7,066 bases of DNA from positions 1 through 7,066 of the forward strand of contig CAYGLJ010000048.1 in NCBI GenBank assembly GCA_964350865.1, in the 5' to 3' direction. Each line of letters opens with the position of its first letter. The first letter of the stretch is position 1. The DNA is from Pontimonas sp964350865. GTDB taxonomy: Bacteria > Actinomycetota > Actinomycetes > Actinomycetales > Microbacteriaceae. The position numbers were made by a program, and so were the translations under genes. Under the pieces are notes generated by a model, which did not search any database, was not told the DNA's origin, and saw nothing but the letters and a program-made list of their open reading frames with translations. Shown piece after piece: positions 1-6,743 of this stretch.

Positions 1-28
1 AAGAAAGTCCGACACTGGTACCCCTTCG

Positions 29-42
29 TTGGAACGTTCCAA
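29..42. promoter_or_regulatory. Putative LacI-family operator (perfect 14-bp palindrome)
   Basis: TTGGAACGTTCCAA is identical to its own reverse complement and is centred on a CG step, the usual form of operators bound by LacI/GalR regulators. It lies 60 bp upstream of the dehydrogenase start, and the second gene of that unit encodes a LacI-family protein whose hinge region keeps the leucine (L58) that in PurR and LacI intercalates at the central CG. The likely reading is autoregulation plus control of the dehydrogenase. The symmetry and position are seen directly; the pairing with this regulator is inferred. I noticed no second copy in the window, but the promoter of the leftward genes lies beyond the right edge. 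Confidence 0.72.
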
Positions 43-57
43 TAATTATGGCAGACT
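29..57 (+). promoter_or_regulatory. Candidate promoter overlapping the operator
   Basis: TTGGAA at 29-34 could act as a -35 box (4 of 6 matches to TTGACA). It is followed after a 17-bp spacer by CAGACT at 52-57 as a weak -10 box, preceded by an extended-type TG at 49-50. If correct, the palindrome covers the -35 box, so a bound repressor would block RNA polymerase. The -10 match is poor, and the nearby AT-rich stretch at 41-49 offers other possibilities, so the exact boxes are uncertain. Confidence 0.3.
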
Positions 58-102
58 GGGGAAGTCACTGCAACACACTGAGGTGTCAGCGAAGGGAAAA
101 AC

Positions 103-1095
103 ATGCGCGTATTGGTTGTCGGAGCGGGTCGAATGGGCGCCATCCGCGTTGAGGATCTTGTCGCCGATCCGCGAGTTGATGAAGTGCTTATCGCTAATCG
201 CAACGAGAGCAAAGCACAAGACTTGGCTGCCCGTTGGGGAGCCACTGCACTTCGATGGGAACACGCCACGGATGCTCTTGCTGATGCGGTAGTTGTCGCG
301 GTTGGAACTGACGCCCACGATCACGTATTGAGCGGTGTCCTTCCTCAGGGAATCCCCGTGCTGTGTGAGAAGCCCATTGCTCTCACCCTCGAAGACACAG
401 CGTCGGCGATCGCGTTAGCGAGGAACAGTGGTTCAGCCCTGCAGATTGGTTTCCAACGACGCTTTGATGAGGCCATCCGGGGTGTGTATGACACCATCCA
501 GTCCGGAGGAATTGGCACCTTCTATTCGATGACCATGGCCTCGAGGGATCACACGCCGAGCCACAAAGACTTCATCCCCGGTAGCGGGGGCATTTTCCGC
601 GACCTCCACGTCCACGACTTTGACCTGGTGCGCTGGCTTACCGGCAGTGAGATCGCGAGCGTGTTTGCAACCAAGCAGGTTCGGGAGTTTCAGGACTATG
701 CCGAGTTTGACGACGCCGATGTCTCCACCATCGCACTGACGACGGTGAGTGGTGTTCAAGTAGTCATCACCGGAGCACGCCATGATGCTGTCGGCCACGA
801 TGTTCGCCTCGAAGCCTTCGGGTCGAAAGATTCGGTATCGGCAGGTCTGAACACCCGGACACCAATTCGCACCATGGAGGGCGATCTCGCCCTCAACACC
901 AACCCCTACACCGGTTTTGTGGATCGCTTTCGCGATGCATTCCGCAGTGAGACCACCTCGTTTGTCTCGCTCGTTGCCGGTGAAATCGACAACCCCACCC
1001 CGCCGGAGTCAGCGCTGGAGAGCTTGCGCGTAGCTATCGCGTGCGAGAAGTCCATCGAAGAATCTCGGGCCATCACGGTGGCAGACATTACCTAG
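103..1095 (+). CDS. iolG: Gfo/Idh/MocA oxidoreductase, probable inositol 2-dehydrogenase
   Basis: A 330-residue protein of the usual length for inositol 2-dehydrogenase, which oxidises myo-inositol to 2-keto-myo-inositol (scyllo-inosose) with NAD(P) in the cytoplasm. The N-terminal Rossmann fold carries GAGRMG at residues 7-12. The conserved EKP is at 89-91 (K90 catalytic) and GFQRRFD at 116-122. The C-terminal domain has GGIFRDLHVHDFD at 162-174, whose D167 and H171 fit the D-x3-H catalytic pair of the family. The dinucleotide-binding loop after strand 2 reads A-N-R-N rather than holding the Asp common in NAD-dependent members. The ATG has an AAGGGA ribosome site at 92-97. The LacI regulator starts 3 bp after the stop. 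Linkage to iolE and iolB supports the inositol assignment. A scyllo-inositol or other polyol dehydrogenase cannot be excluded, because this family is poorly resolved by sequence alone. Confidence 0.8.
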   Translation: MRVLVVGAGRMGAIRVEDLVADPRVDEVLIANRNESKAQDLAARWGATALRWEHATDALADAVVVAVGTDAHDHVLSGVLPQGIPVLCEKPIALTLEDTASAIALARNSGSALQIGFQRRFDEAIRGVYDTIQSGGIGTFYSMTMASRDHTPSHKDFIPGSGGIFRDLHVHDFDLVRWLTGSEIASVFATKQVREFQDYAEFDDADVSTIALTTVSGVQVVITGARHDAVGHDVRLEAFGSKDSVSAGLNTRTPIRTMEGDLALNTNPYTGFVDRFRDAFRSETTSFVSLVAGEIDNPTPPESALESLRVAIACEKSIEESRAITVADIT

Positions 1096-1098
1096 GAC

Positions 1099-2115
1099 AT
1101 GTCTGTCTCGAGGCCCACAATTCTCGATGTGGCATCCCGCGCTGGGGTGTCCAAATCGTTGGTCTCTCTCGCCCTCTCGGGCTCACCCAAGGTCAGTGAC
1201 ACCAGTCGCGCCCGGATTGAACGGGCTGCCGCAGAGCTTGGCTATCGACCCAACGCCGCGGCGAGAAGTTTGGCCGCGAAAAAGAGTCGCACCCTCGGTG
1301 TCTTGGTGCTCGATCTCCACAACCCAGTCTTCGCCGAGATCCTTGATGGCGTTCAAACCGAGGTGAGGCAGCACGGCTTCACCACCATGTTGGTGAGCGG
1401 GGGAGATGACCCGGCTCTGGAGAGAGCCGAAATCGACACACTCCAACAGTTTCAAATCGAGGGCTTGATTCTGATCTCTCACCGCCTCACTGAGGAGATG
1501 CTGCGGGAGGTCGCCGGTGAAATCCCCACCGTCACCGTCACCAGGGATGACATCGCTATTCCCCGGATGGACATGGTGTGTAACGACGATGTCGAGGGCG
1601 GTCGTATCGCGGTCGATCATTTGGTGGCGCTGGGCCATCGACGCATTGTCTGTCTCAGCGGTGGAGATAACCCGGTTTCTCATTCCAGAGCCCAGGGTTA
1701 TCTCGAGGCGATGGCTCGGCACGGCCTGGCTGATCATGCTCAAATTGTGTCCGGGGGATTGACCGACACCGCGGGCTACCGGGCAGCCAAGGAAGCACTC
1801 GAGCTCTCCCCGACTGGCTTGTGTGTGGCCAACGATATTGGCGCGATGGGAGCCATAGCTGCTGTCGAGGAGGCAGGCTTTGACGTCCCCGGTGACATCT
1901 CCGTAATCGGCTATGACGGTATCCGCTTGGCGGGACTTCGCAGTGTGAACTTAACGACTGTTGCCCAGCCACTGGCGGAGCTTGGGCGTCTGGCTGCCAC
2001 GCGTCTCCTGGAAAGACTTGAGAAGCCCACCCGCCCTGCTCAGCACGATCAGGTGTCCTCGAAGCTGATGGTTCGGGGAACTACAGGTCCTGTGAACCCT
2101 TCGCCCACTGCCTAA
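1099..2115 (+). CDS. LacI/GalR-family transcriptional regulator
   Basis: A 338-residue regulator of standard family length. The N-terminal helix-turn-helix spans about residues 7-26 (TILDVASRAGVSKSLVSLAL). The hinge helix lies around 53-63 with L58, the residue expected to insert into the central CG of the operator. A periplasmic-binding-protein-like effector domain follows from about residue 65 (LGVLVLDLHNPVFAE) to about 328, including the typical DISVIGYDG segment at 266-274. It probably represses the dehydrogenase-regulator unit through the palindrome at 29-42 and perhaps the leftward genes too. The ligand is unknown; inositol or a pathway intermediate is a guess from context. The start lies 3 bp after the iolG stop and has no well-spaced Shine-Dalgarno site, so translational coupling is likely. 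Its last 35 bp overlap the convergent aacS gene. The best-studied inositol regulators belong to other families (DeoR in Bacillus, GntR in Corynebacterium). Confidence 0.93.
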   Translation: MSVSRPTILDVASRAGVSKSLVSLALSGSPKVSDTSRARIERAAAELGYRPNAAARSLAAKKSRTLGVLVLDLHNPVFAEILDGVQTEVRQHGFTTMLVSGGDDPALERAEIDTLQQFQIEGLILISHRLTEEMLREVAGEIPTVTVTRDDIAIPRMDMVCNDDVEGGRIAVDHLVALGHRRIVCLSGGDNPVSHSRAQGYLEAMARHGLADHAQIVSGGLTDTAGYRAAKEALELSPTGLCVANDIGAMGAIAAVEEAGFDVPGDISVIGYDGIRLAGLRSVNLTTVAQPLAELGRLAATRLLERLEKPTRPAQHDQVSSKLMVRGTTGPVNPSPTA

Positions 2116-3940
2116 ACCACTCCAGGCTTTCGGGGTTAGCCAGAGACGAGGTGTCTCGTTCGGTGCGGCCCGCCACAATGTCAGCCACGGCGAGCTCCGT
2201 CATCTTGCCACTGCGGGTGCGAGGCACCTCTGGTGTTTGGACAATGAGGGAGGGGACGTGGCGAGGGCTCGCTTGGGAGCGAAGCTCCTGGCGGATGCGG
2301 GTCTGAAGTGCCTCATCCAGCTCGTCAGCGGTCACCACAAATAACACAATCCGGCTGTCGCCATCATGGGGTTGCGCCACCGCGAGAGAGTCCTGGATTC
2401 CAGGGAGCGACTGGACCACCCGGTAAATTTCGGCGGTTCCAATCCGCACGCCTTTGGCGTTGAGCGTGGCATCCAGGCGACCCAGGATGACAAAGCCGCC
2501 GTCGGGGGTCGTCTTCGCGAAATCCCCATGAGCCCAGATGCCCTCAAACCGGTCAAAGTACGCACTTCTCATGCGAGCACCCTCGGTGTCTCCCCAGAAC
2601 TCCACGGGGGTGGAAGGGAAGGGGGTTCGACACACGAGCTCTCCTTCGACACCCGGTGGGACCTGGTGACCGTCGGAGTCCACCACGGTCACATCCAAGC
2701 CGAGCGCTGGTCCACCAATTTCTCCTCGCCGGACTGCTTCCGTCGCGACTCCCAACACCAGACACCCGCAGAGGTCGGTTCCCCCGGCAATGGAGGCCAC
2801 GACGATGTCCGGGGAGATGCTGTCTGCTACCCAGTCGAAGCCTTCCGGTCCCAGCGGTGACCCGGTGGAGGCGATCGTGCGCAGGGACTCTAGTGACCCG
2901 TAATCTCGTGGCGATAGCTCCGCTTTGCGCCATGTGTCAATCAGCGCTGCGGAGACACCGAGGAAGCTGAGCCGCTCATCAGCGGTGAGTGACCAGAGGC
3001 GACCCAAGTCGGGAAACCCGGGGCTACCATCGACCAGCACAATGGTCGCACCACGGCCAAGGCCCATCACGAGCCAGTTCCACATCATCCAGCCGCAGGT
3101 CGTGGCATAGAGCATCCGGTCACCCGGGCGAATATCCAGGTGATAGCCCTGCTCACTGAGGACCTTCAGTAAGACACCGGCAGCCCGGTGCACGATGCAT
3201 TTAGGTTTCCCCGTGGTGCCACTGGAGAACAAAATAAAGCCGGGGTGGTCAAAGGGCAGATCGACCGGGGAGAGCGGAGCACCCCGATACGGTGCAATCC
3301 ACTCCTCGAAGCTCAGCCTTCCCTCGCTACCGCCCGCAACCACAAGAGTCTTGACACTTCCAAGGTGACCAAGAATCTCATCGAGAACTCCCTCATGGTC
3401 TGCCACCTTGCCGGCATAGGTCGAGCGAGCGGACACCAACAACACCGTGGGCTCTATTTGGCCAAAGCGGTCAATCAGTGCACGTGGCCCAAAATCGGTG
3501 GACGCAGTGCTCACTACCGCACCCAGTGAGAGCGCACCGAGAGCAAAGATCACGGTTTCTGGGACGTGGGGCATCCAGGCAGCCACGCGGTCGCCCGCGA
3601 TGACCCCTGATGCCTGCAGTGCCGCAGCACACGCAGCGACGTCCCCTCGAAGTTGTTCTCGGGTGAAGGAGCGCCGTGGTCCATCCTCCGTGAGGGCGAC
3701 GAGGACTTCATCGGCGGGGTTCCCGGCGAGCAAAGTGTTGACAATGTTCAGTCTGGCGTTCGGAAACCATTGGGTGTCGCCAAACCCCTGACCCGTCATA
3801 GCGGTGGAGCCAGGGTCTCCGACGAGGCCGAGGTCGCTCCAGGCTTCGAGCCAGAACTCAGCAGGGTTGTCGATAGACCATTGGTGAGTCTCGCGGAAGG
3901 ATGCGTGATGGTGCCGATCGATCAGACGCTGCAACAGCAT
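2081..3940 (-). CDS. aacS: Acetoacetate-CoA ligase (acetoacetyl-CoA synthetase)
   Basis: A 619-residue adenylate-forming enzyme (ANL superfamily) that joins acetoacetate or a similar short 3-oxo acid to CoA with ATP. Visible elements in order: N-terminal cap with QWFPNARLN (57-65), phosphate-binding SSGTTGKPK (239-247), the AacS-typical TTCGWMMWNWLVMGL segment (280-294) and DGSPGFP (304-310), GGTDLCG (386-392), HGDF (471-474), hinge GRLDATLN (487-494), GVRIGTAEIYR (497-507), and a C-terminal RSGKM with K579 as the expected catalytic lysine. These match AacS better than acetyl-CoA synthetase. The N-terminus looks slightly short against the usual 650 or so residues. However, ATG 3940 is the first start after an in-frame stop at 3962-3964, and a GAGGA ribosome site at 3948-3952 supports it. 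The gene follows iolB by 68 bp in the same direction. Acetoacetate activation has no step in standard inositol breakdown, so the true substrate in this setting is open. Confidence 0.88.
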   Translation of the reverse strand: MLLQRLIDRHHHASFRETHQWSIDNPAEFWLEAWSDLGLVGDPGSTAMTGQGFGDTQWFPNARLNIVNTLLAGNPADEVLVALTEDGPRRSFTREQLRGDVAACAAALQASGVIAGDRVAAWMPHVPETVIFALGALSLGAVVSTASTDFGPRALIDRFGQIEPTVLLVSARSTYAGKVADHEGVLDEILGHLGSVKTLVVAGGSEGRLSFEEWIAPYRGAPLSPVDLPFDHPGFILFSSGTTGKPKCIVHRAAGVLLKVLSEQGYHLDIRPGDRMLYATTCGWMMWNWLVMGLGRGATIVLVDGSPGFPDLGRLWSLTADERLSFLGVSAALIDTWRKAELSPRDYGSLESLRTIASTGSPLGPEGFDWVADSISPDIVVASIAGGTDLCGCLVLGVATEAVRRGEIGGPALGLDVTVVDSDGHQVPPGVEGELVCRTPFPSTPVEFWGDTEGARMRSAYFDRFEGIWAHGDFAKTTPDGGFVILGRLDATLNAKGVRIGTAEIYRVVQSLPGIQDSLAVAQPHDGDSRIVLFVVTADELDEALQTRIRQELRSQASPRHVPSLIVQTPEVPRTRSGKMTELAVADIVAGRTERDTSSLANPESLEWFRQWAKGSQDL

Positions 3941-4008
3941 TACCGAATCCTCTCTGACTCGTCAGTGCTCGCCACGACCGCTCGGGACCGGGCTCTGTGT
4001 CCTTAAGG
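3941..4008 (-). promoter_or_regulatory. iolB-aacS intergenic gap with small inverted repeats
   Basis: This 68-bp gap is the longest within the leftward gene string. It holds CTGAC-TC-GTCAG at 3954-3965, a 5-bp inverted repeat just upstream of the aacS ribosome site, and the palindrome CCTTAAGG at 4001-4008. A further dyad, AGGCT-A-AGCCT at 4006-4016, overlaps the iolB stop codon. None is followed by a T-run, and the stems are only 4-5 bp, so this is not a convincing terminator. I see no clear promoter. The dyads could be a regulator site or chance. Confidence 0.2.
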
Positions 4009-4899
4009 CTAAGCCTGGTAGGGCAGGCGGGGGTCCTTCTCTTCTGAGTCCCAGGTTCCTCGAATCCAGGCGTGCTGTGGATCATCGGTCGCGTTCCACG
4101 CGCGCTCAGGGTCGGGTCCGGCCATTACGTTCATGAAGTAGAGGTCGTAACCGGGCATGGCGGCGGCTGGACCGTGGTAACCATAGGGGACCAAGACAAT
4201 GTCGCCGCTTCGAATTTCAAAGAGCTCGTCCATCTCGCGGTCATCCCCGCTGTAGGTGCGGAAGTAGGCAATTGGGTCAGACTCGCCACCCGGGTTATAC
4301 GCGCGGTCAGGAGCTAGCTCGAAGTAGTAAACCTCTTCGAGGTTGGACTCGACACCGGGAATATAGGTGTCGTGCTTGTGGGGAGGGACACCCGACCAGT
4401 TACCTGAGGGGGCAATGACTTCCACCGCCACCATCCGGTCAGCGTCCAGGTGCTCGACCCCGCCAAAGTCGTGAATTTGGCGGGTGGATTTCCCCGCACC
4501 GCGCAACAGCAGAGGAACCTCGGACGCTGGGCGGAAGTTCACCGGCTTGGGAGTCGAGGCCACTGCCTCCACCACCATCACTCGACCGTTCGTGGTGAAG
4601 GAAATGTCGGTGTTGATCGGCAGATAGAGGTAATCCACCGCACCATGGAACACGGATTGGCGACCCTGAAGGGTCACCGTGTCGGTGACGCCGTCTATGA
4701 CGTAGGTCACCTCGGTGCTCTCACCATCGAGCATGTAGAGCACACGCTCTTTGCTATCGGGGGAAATCTCAAACCGCTCGGCATCCCCGGATTCGGCAAG
4801 ACGCATGCCCGTGAACTCCCAGCCCGGCAGGCTCTCGTCGACAATCGCCGCCCAGGGACCCCGGCGAAGCGACCCTTTCGGGTAGTACCACTGGCTCAT
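4009..4899 (-). CDS. iolB: 5-deoxy-glucuronate isomerase
   Basis: A 296-residue cupin protein of the KduI/IolB family and of normal length. It converts 5-deoxy-D-glucuronate to 2-deoxy-5-keto-D-gluconate in the cytoplasm, the step after ring opening by IolD in myo-inositol catabolism. Signature segments: the N-terminal cupin half with FHGAVDYLYLP (84-94), then GNWSGVPPHKHD (166-177), LEEVYYF (187-193), and GYHGPAAAMPGYDLYFMNVMAGP (240-262). The residues expected to hold the metal are H174, H176, E189 and H242, all present. The start overlaps the iolE stop in an ATGA arrangement (4 bp) and has a strong GGAGGC site at 4906-4911 inside iolE, so the two genes are surely co-transcribed. This is the most diagnostic inositol gene in the window, because IolB has few other known roles. 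Confidence 0.95.
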   Translation of the reverse strand: MSQWYYPKGSLRRGPWAAIVDESLPGWEFTGMRLAESGDAERFEISPDSKERVLYMLDGESTEVTYVIDGVTDTVTLQGRQSVFHGAVDYLYLPINTDISFTTNGRVMVVEAVASTPKPVNFRPASEVPLLLRGAGKSTRQIHDFGGVEHLDADRMVAVEVIAPSGNWSGVPPHKHDTYIPGVESNLEEVYYFELAPDRAYNPGGESDPIAYFRTYSGDDREMDELFEIRSGDIVLVPYGYHGPAAAMPGYDLYFMNVMAGPDPERAWNATDDPQHAWIRGTWDSEEKDPRLPYQA

Positions 4900-5783
4900 G
4901 CTGATGCCTCCGCTGCCACTGCTCTCAAAAACTCGACACTGGTTTTAGCATCCACCATAGGACCACCATTAGCGTCAGGTTCCGCGCGCATGACGTTGTC
5001 CTGCTCCAGGACAAACCATCCGGCGTATCCCTGCGAGATCAGGGTCGAGGTGATGCCCCTCACATCGACATCTCCCTGGCCCAGAGGCGTGTAAAGCCCC
5101 TGAGTAACGGCGTCGTAGTAGCTCAGCTCTCCATCGCGAACGCGCTGGGCAATATCAAGTCGAACATCTTTGAAGTGCACGTGTCCCACCCGGTCCCCAT
5201 GGTCTTGTGCAAAGGCGACCGGGTCGGTACCACCAATCCACATGTGTCCGGTGTCAAGACAGAACGGCATGGTGGTGCGAGCGAGCACCTCGTCCACATC
5301 CGCCTTGGTCTCCACCATCGTCCCGGCGTGGGGGTGGATGACCGCGGTGATGCCCTTCGACGCCGCGTAGTCACTAATCCGGGTGAGGTTATCGGCCATG
5401 GTCTGCCAGTTTTCCTCCGCCATCTCGGGCCGCGGAGCGTCGTAGCCATCCAGCCCGGTCTCCGCTGCCAGAACAAGAACCTCAGCGTCCGCTGCGATGT
5501 AGGCATCGAGCTCTTTCTCGATGGAGGGCAGTGGGTCAAAGCCAGGGTCGTGCAGCACGACGGGGAAGAACCCTCCCACAGCACTCATGTTGTGCTTCGC
5601 GAGCGTCGCCTTGCGACCCTGGGCATCCTCGGGAAGAAAACCTAAAGGGCCAAACTCCATGGCCTCGAGACCCAGTGCCGCCATCTCGGTAAGCACACGA
5701 TCGGGACCCATTTGGTGTCCCCAGCCGGGAACTTCACACACACCCCAGGAAATGGGGGCTCCAGCGATGCGAATAGTGCTCAT
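4896..5783 (-). CDS. iolE: Inosose dehydratase (TIM-barrel, IolE type)
   Basis: A 295-residue TIM-barrel protein of the AP-endonuclease-2/sugar isomerase superfamily, matching the length of inosose dehydratase. That enzyme removes water from scyllo-inosose to give the diketone (trihydroxycyclohexane-dione) that IolD opens. The N-terminus GAPISWGVCEVPGWG (8-22) is characteristic of IolE. Further conserved segments are IHPHAGT (149-155), FCLDTGHMWIGGTDP (174-188), GHVHFKD (200-206), YTPLGQGDVD (231-240) and GWFVLEQD (255-262). D177, H203 and E260 are likely metal ligands. The ATG at 5783 has a good GAGGAGA site at 5789-5795, 25 bp after the stop of the upstream hydroxyacid dehydrogenase. The gene overlaps iolB by 4 bp. 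The wider superfamily includes IolH, IolI and other epimerases, but the N-terminal signature and coupling to iolB favour IolE. Confidence 0.9.
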   Translation of the reverse strand: MSTIRIAGAPISWGVCEVPGWGHQMGPDRVLTEMAALGLEAMEFGPLGFLPEDAQGRKATLAKHNMSAVGGFFPVVLHDPGFDPLPSIEKELDAYIAADAEVLVLAAETGLDGYDAPRPEMAEENWQTMADNLTRISDYAASKGITAVIHPHAGTMVETKADVDEVLARTTMPFCLDTGHMWIGGTDPVAFAQDHGDRVGHVHFKDVRLDIAQRVRDGELSYYDAVTQGLYTPLGQGDVDVRGITSTLISQGYAGWFVLEQDNVMRAEPDANGGPMVDAKTSVEFLRAVAAEASA

Positions 5784-5808
5784 TGTTGTCTCCTCGGAGT
5801 GTTCGGGG

Positions 5809-6735
5809 TTAGGGGTTAGCGACGTGTTCTAGTGGTGCTCCCGCCAAGAAGTCTGCAATTCCTTGGGCTGCTTGGCGAAACGTTTCGGCGGTGCTCTGGG
5901 TGGTGAGCCCCATCACATGGGGGCTCAGGACCACCTGTGGGTGGTCAAACAGGGGATGGTGCGCGGGAGGTTCCTCGGGAAACACATCCAAGCCCACACC
6001 TGCCAGCTGCCCGGACTCCAGTCCCTCGAGCAGAGCATCCATGTCCACCACTTCCCCACGGGCTAAGTTCACCAGAATGGCTCCAGGCTTCAGGGACTGG
6101 ATAATCTCTCGGCCGATAAGCCCAGTTGTTTCGGGGGTTCCCGGCAAATGCACACTGATGTGGGTGGCGCTTGCGACAGCCTCCTCCACACTGGAGGCAA
6201 GGGGGACATCAGCCTCACTTACGTAGGGGTCATAGGCCACGACACTCATCCCACATGCTTGAGCGAGACTGCCGACCCGACGCCCGATGCGTCCATAGCC
6301 GAGGATGGCAAGGACGCCACCCTCGAGGTCACCGACGGTGACCGAACTCCTAGAGGCCCACTGGCCCTCTCGCACCATGCTGGTCAAACGGGGAAGTGCT
6401 TTGGTCAGACTCAGCAGGTGGGCGAAAGCGCCCTCTGCCACAGCGTGAGTGTTGGAACCTGGGGTGATGATGACGGGGATTCCTCGTTTCGTCGCTTCGG
6501 CAACATCGACTTTCTCTGTTCCCACCCCGGTGCGAGCAATCACCCGTAGCTGTGGCATCGAGTCCATCGCTGCGGCATCGAGAACGATGTGGGCGCGCAC
6601 GATCGCGCCCACAGCCTCTGAGGTGTCTGACTCAGTGGGTTTCTCGACCCACTGCGCCCGCCCCTCCAGTACCGGGCCTACGACAGCGCTGTCGACATCA
6701 CCGAGCGCAATGACCAGGGGGAGAGATTCAGGCAT
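5809..6735 (-). CDS. D-2-hydroxyacid dehydrogenase (PGDH-like, no ACT domain)
   Basis: A 308-residue NAD(P)-dependent D-isomer-specific 2-hydroxyacid dehydrogenase, interconverting a D-2-hydroxy acid and its 2-oxo acid. The substrate-binding half has ARTGVGTEKVDV (67-78) and PGSNTHAVAEGAFAHLL (92-108). The Rossmann nucleotide motif GYGRIG is at 146-151, with D169 in AYDP at the end of the next strand, favouring NAD. The catalytic trio is present: R226 in NLARGEVVD, a Glu in DVFPEEPP (E254 or E255), and H273 in SPHVMG. It lacks the C-terminal ACT or ASB regulatory domains of biosynthetic SerA, so a catabolic role such as a hydroxypyruvate or glycerate-type reductase is more likely than serine synthesis. 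The start lies 8 bp after the aldolase stop, with no evident Shine-Dalgarno site, suggesting coupled translation. The exact substrate cannot be read from sequence. Confidence 0.88.
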   Translation of the reverse strand: MPESLPLVIALGDVDSAVVGPVLEGRAQWVEKPTESDTSEAVGAIVRAHIVLDAAAMDSMPQLRVIARTGVGTEKVDVAEATKRGIPVIITPGSNTHAVAEGAFAHLLSLTKALPRLTSMVREGQWASRSSVTVGDLEGGVLAILGYGRIGRRVGSLAQACGMSVVAYDPYVSEADVPLASSVEEAVASATHISVHLPGTPETTGLIGREIIQSLKPGAILVNLARGEVVDMDALLEGLESGQLAGVGLDVFPEEPPAHHPLFDHPQVVLSPHVMGLTTQSTAETFRQAAQGIADFLAGAPLEHVANP

Positions 6736-6743
6736 AGGACGAG

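Noticed and set aside
74..90. Possible small hairpin ACAC-TGAG-GTGT in the iolG leader
   Set aside because: Only a 4-bp stem; no riboswitch or attenuator architecture is visible in the 102-bp leader.
29..292. Plus-strand open frame of 87 codons overlapping the iolG start
   Set aside because: It begins inside the operator region and runs out of frame through the IolG Rossmann fold, whose GAGRMG motif and start site are clear.
1183..1743. Minus-strand open frame of 186 codons inside the LacI gene
   Set aside because: The sense frame encodes a complete LacI protein; the antisense product shows no domain or start signal.
4001..4016. Palindromes CCTTAAGG and AGGCTAAGCCT as a possible terminator after iolB
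   Set aside because: Stems of 4-5 bp with almost no loop and no following T-run on the minus strand; not a credible intrinsic terminator.
4450..5094. Long plus-strand open frame (214 codons) across the iolB-iolE junction
   Set aside because: It lies antisense to two well-supported enzymes, has no recognisable domain and reads like a reverse-strand shadow of GC-rich coding DNA.
5175..5645. Plus-strand open frame of 156 codons inside iolE
   Set aside because: Antisense to conserved IolE motifs, with low-complexity His/Arg-rich translation and no family resemblance.
5804..5819. Short direct repeat of GGGGTTA between the hydroxyacid dehydrogenase and iolE
   Set aside because: Only two copies of 7 bp, partly inside the stop codon region of the dehydrogenase; too short to mean more than chance.
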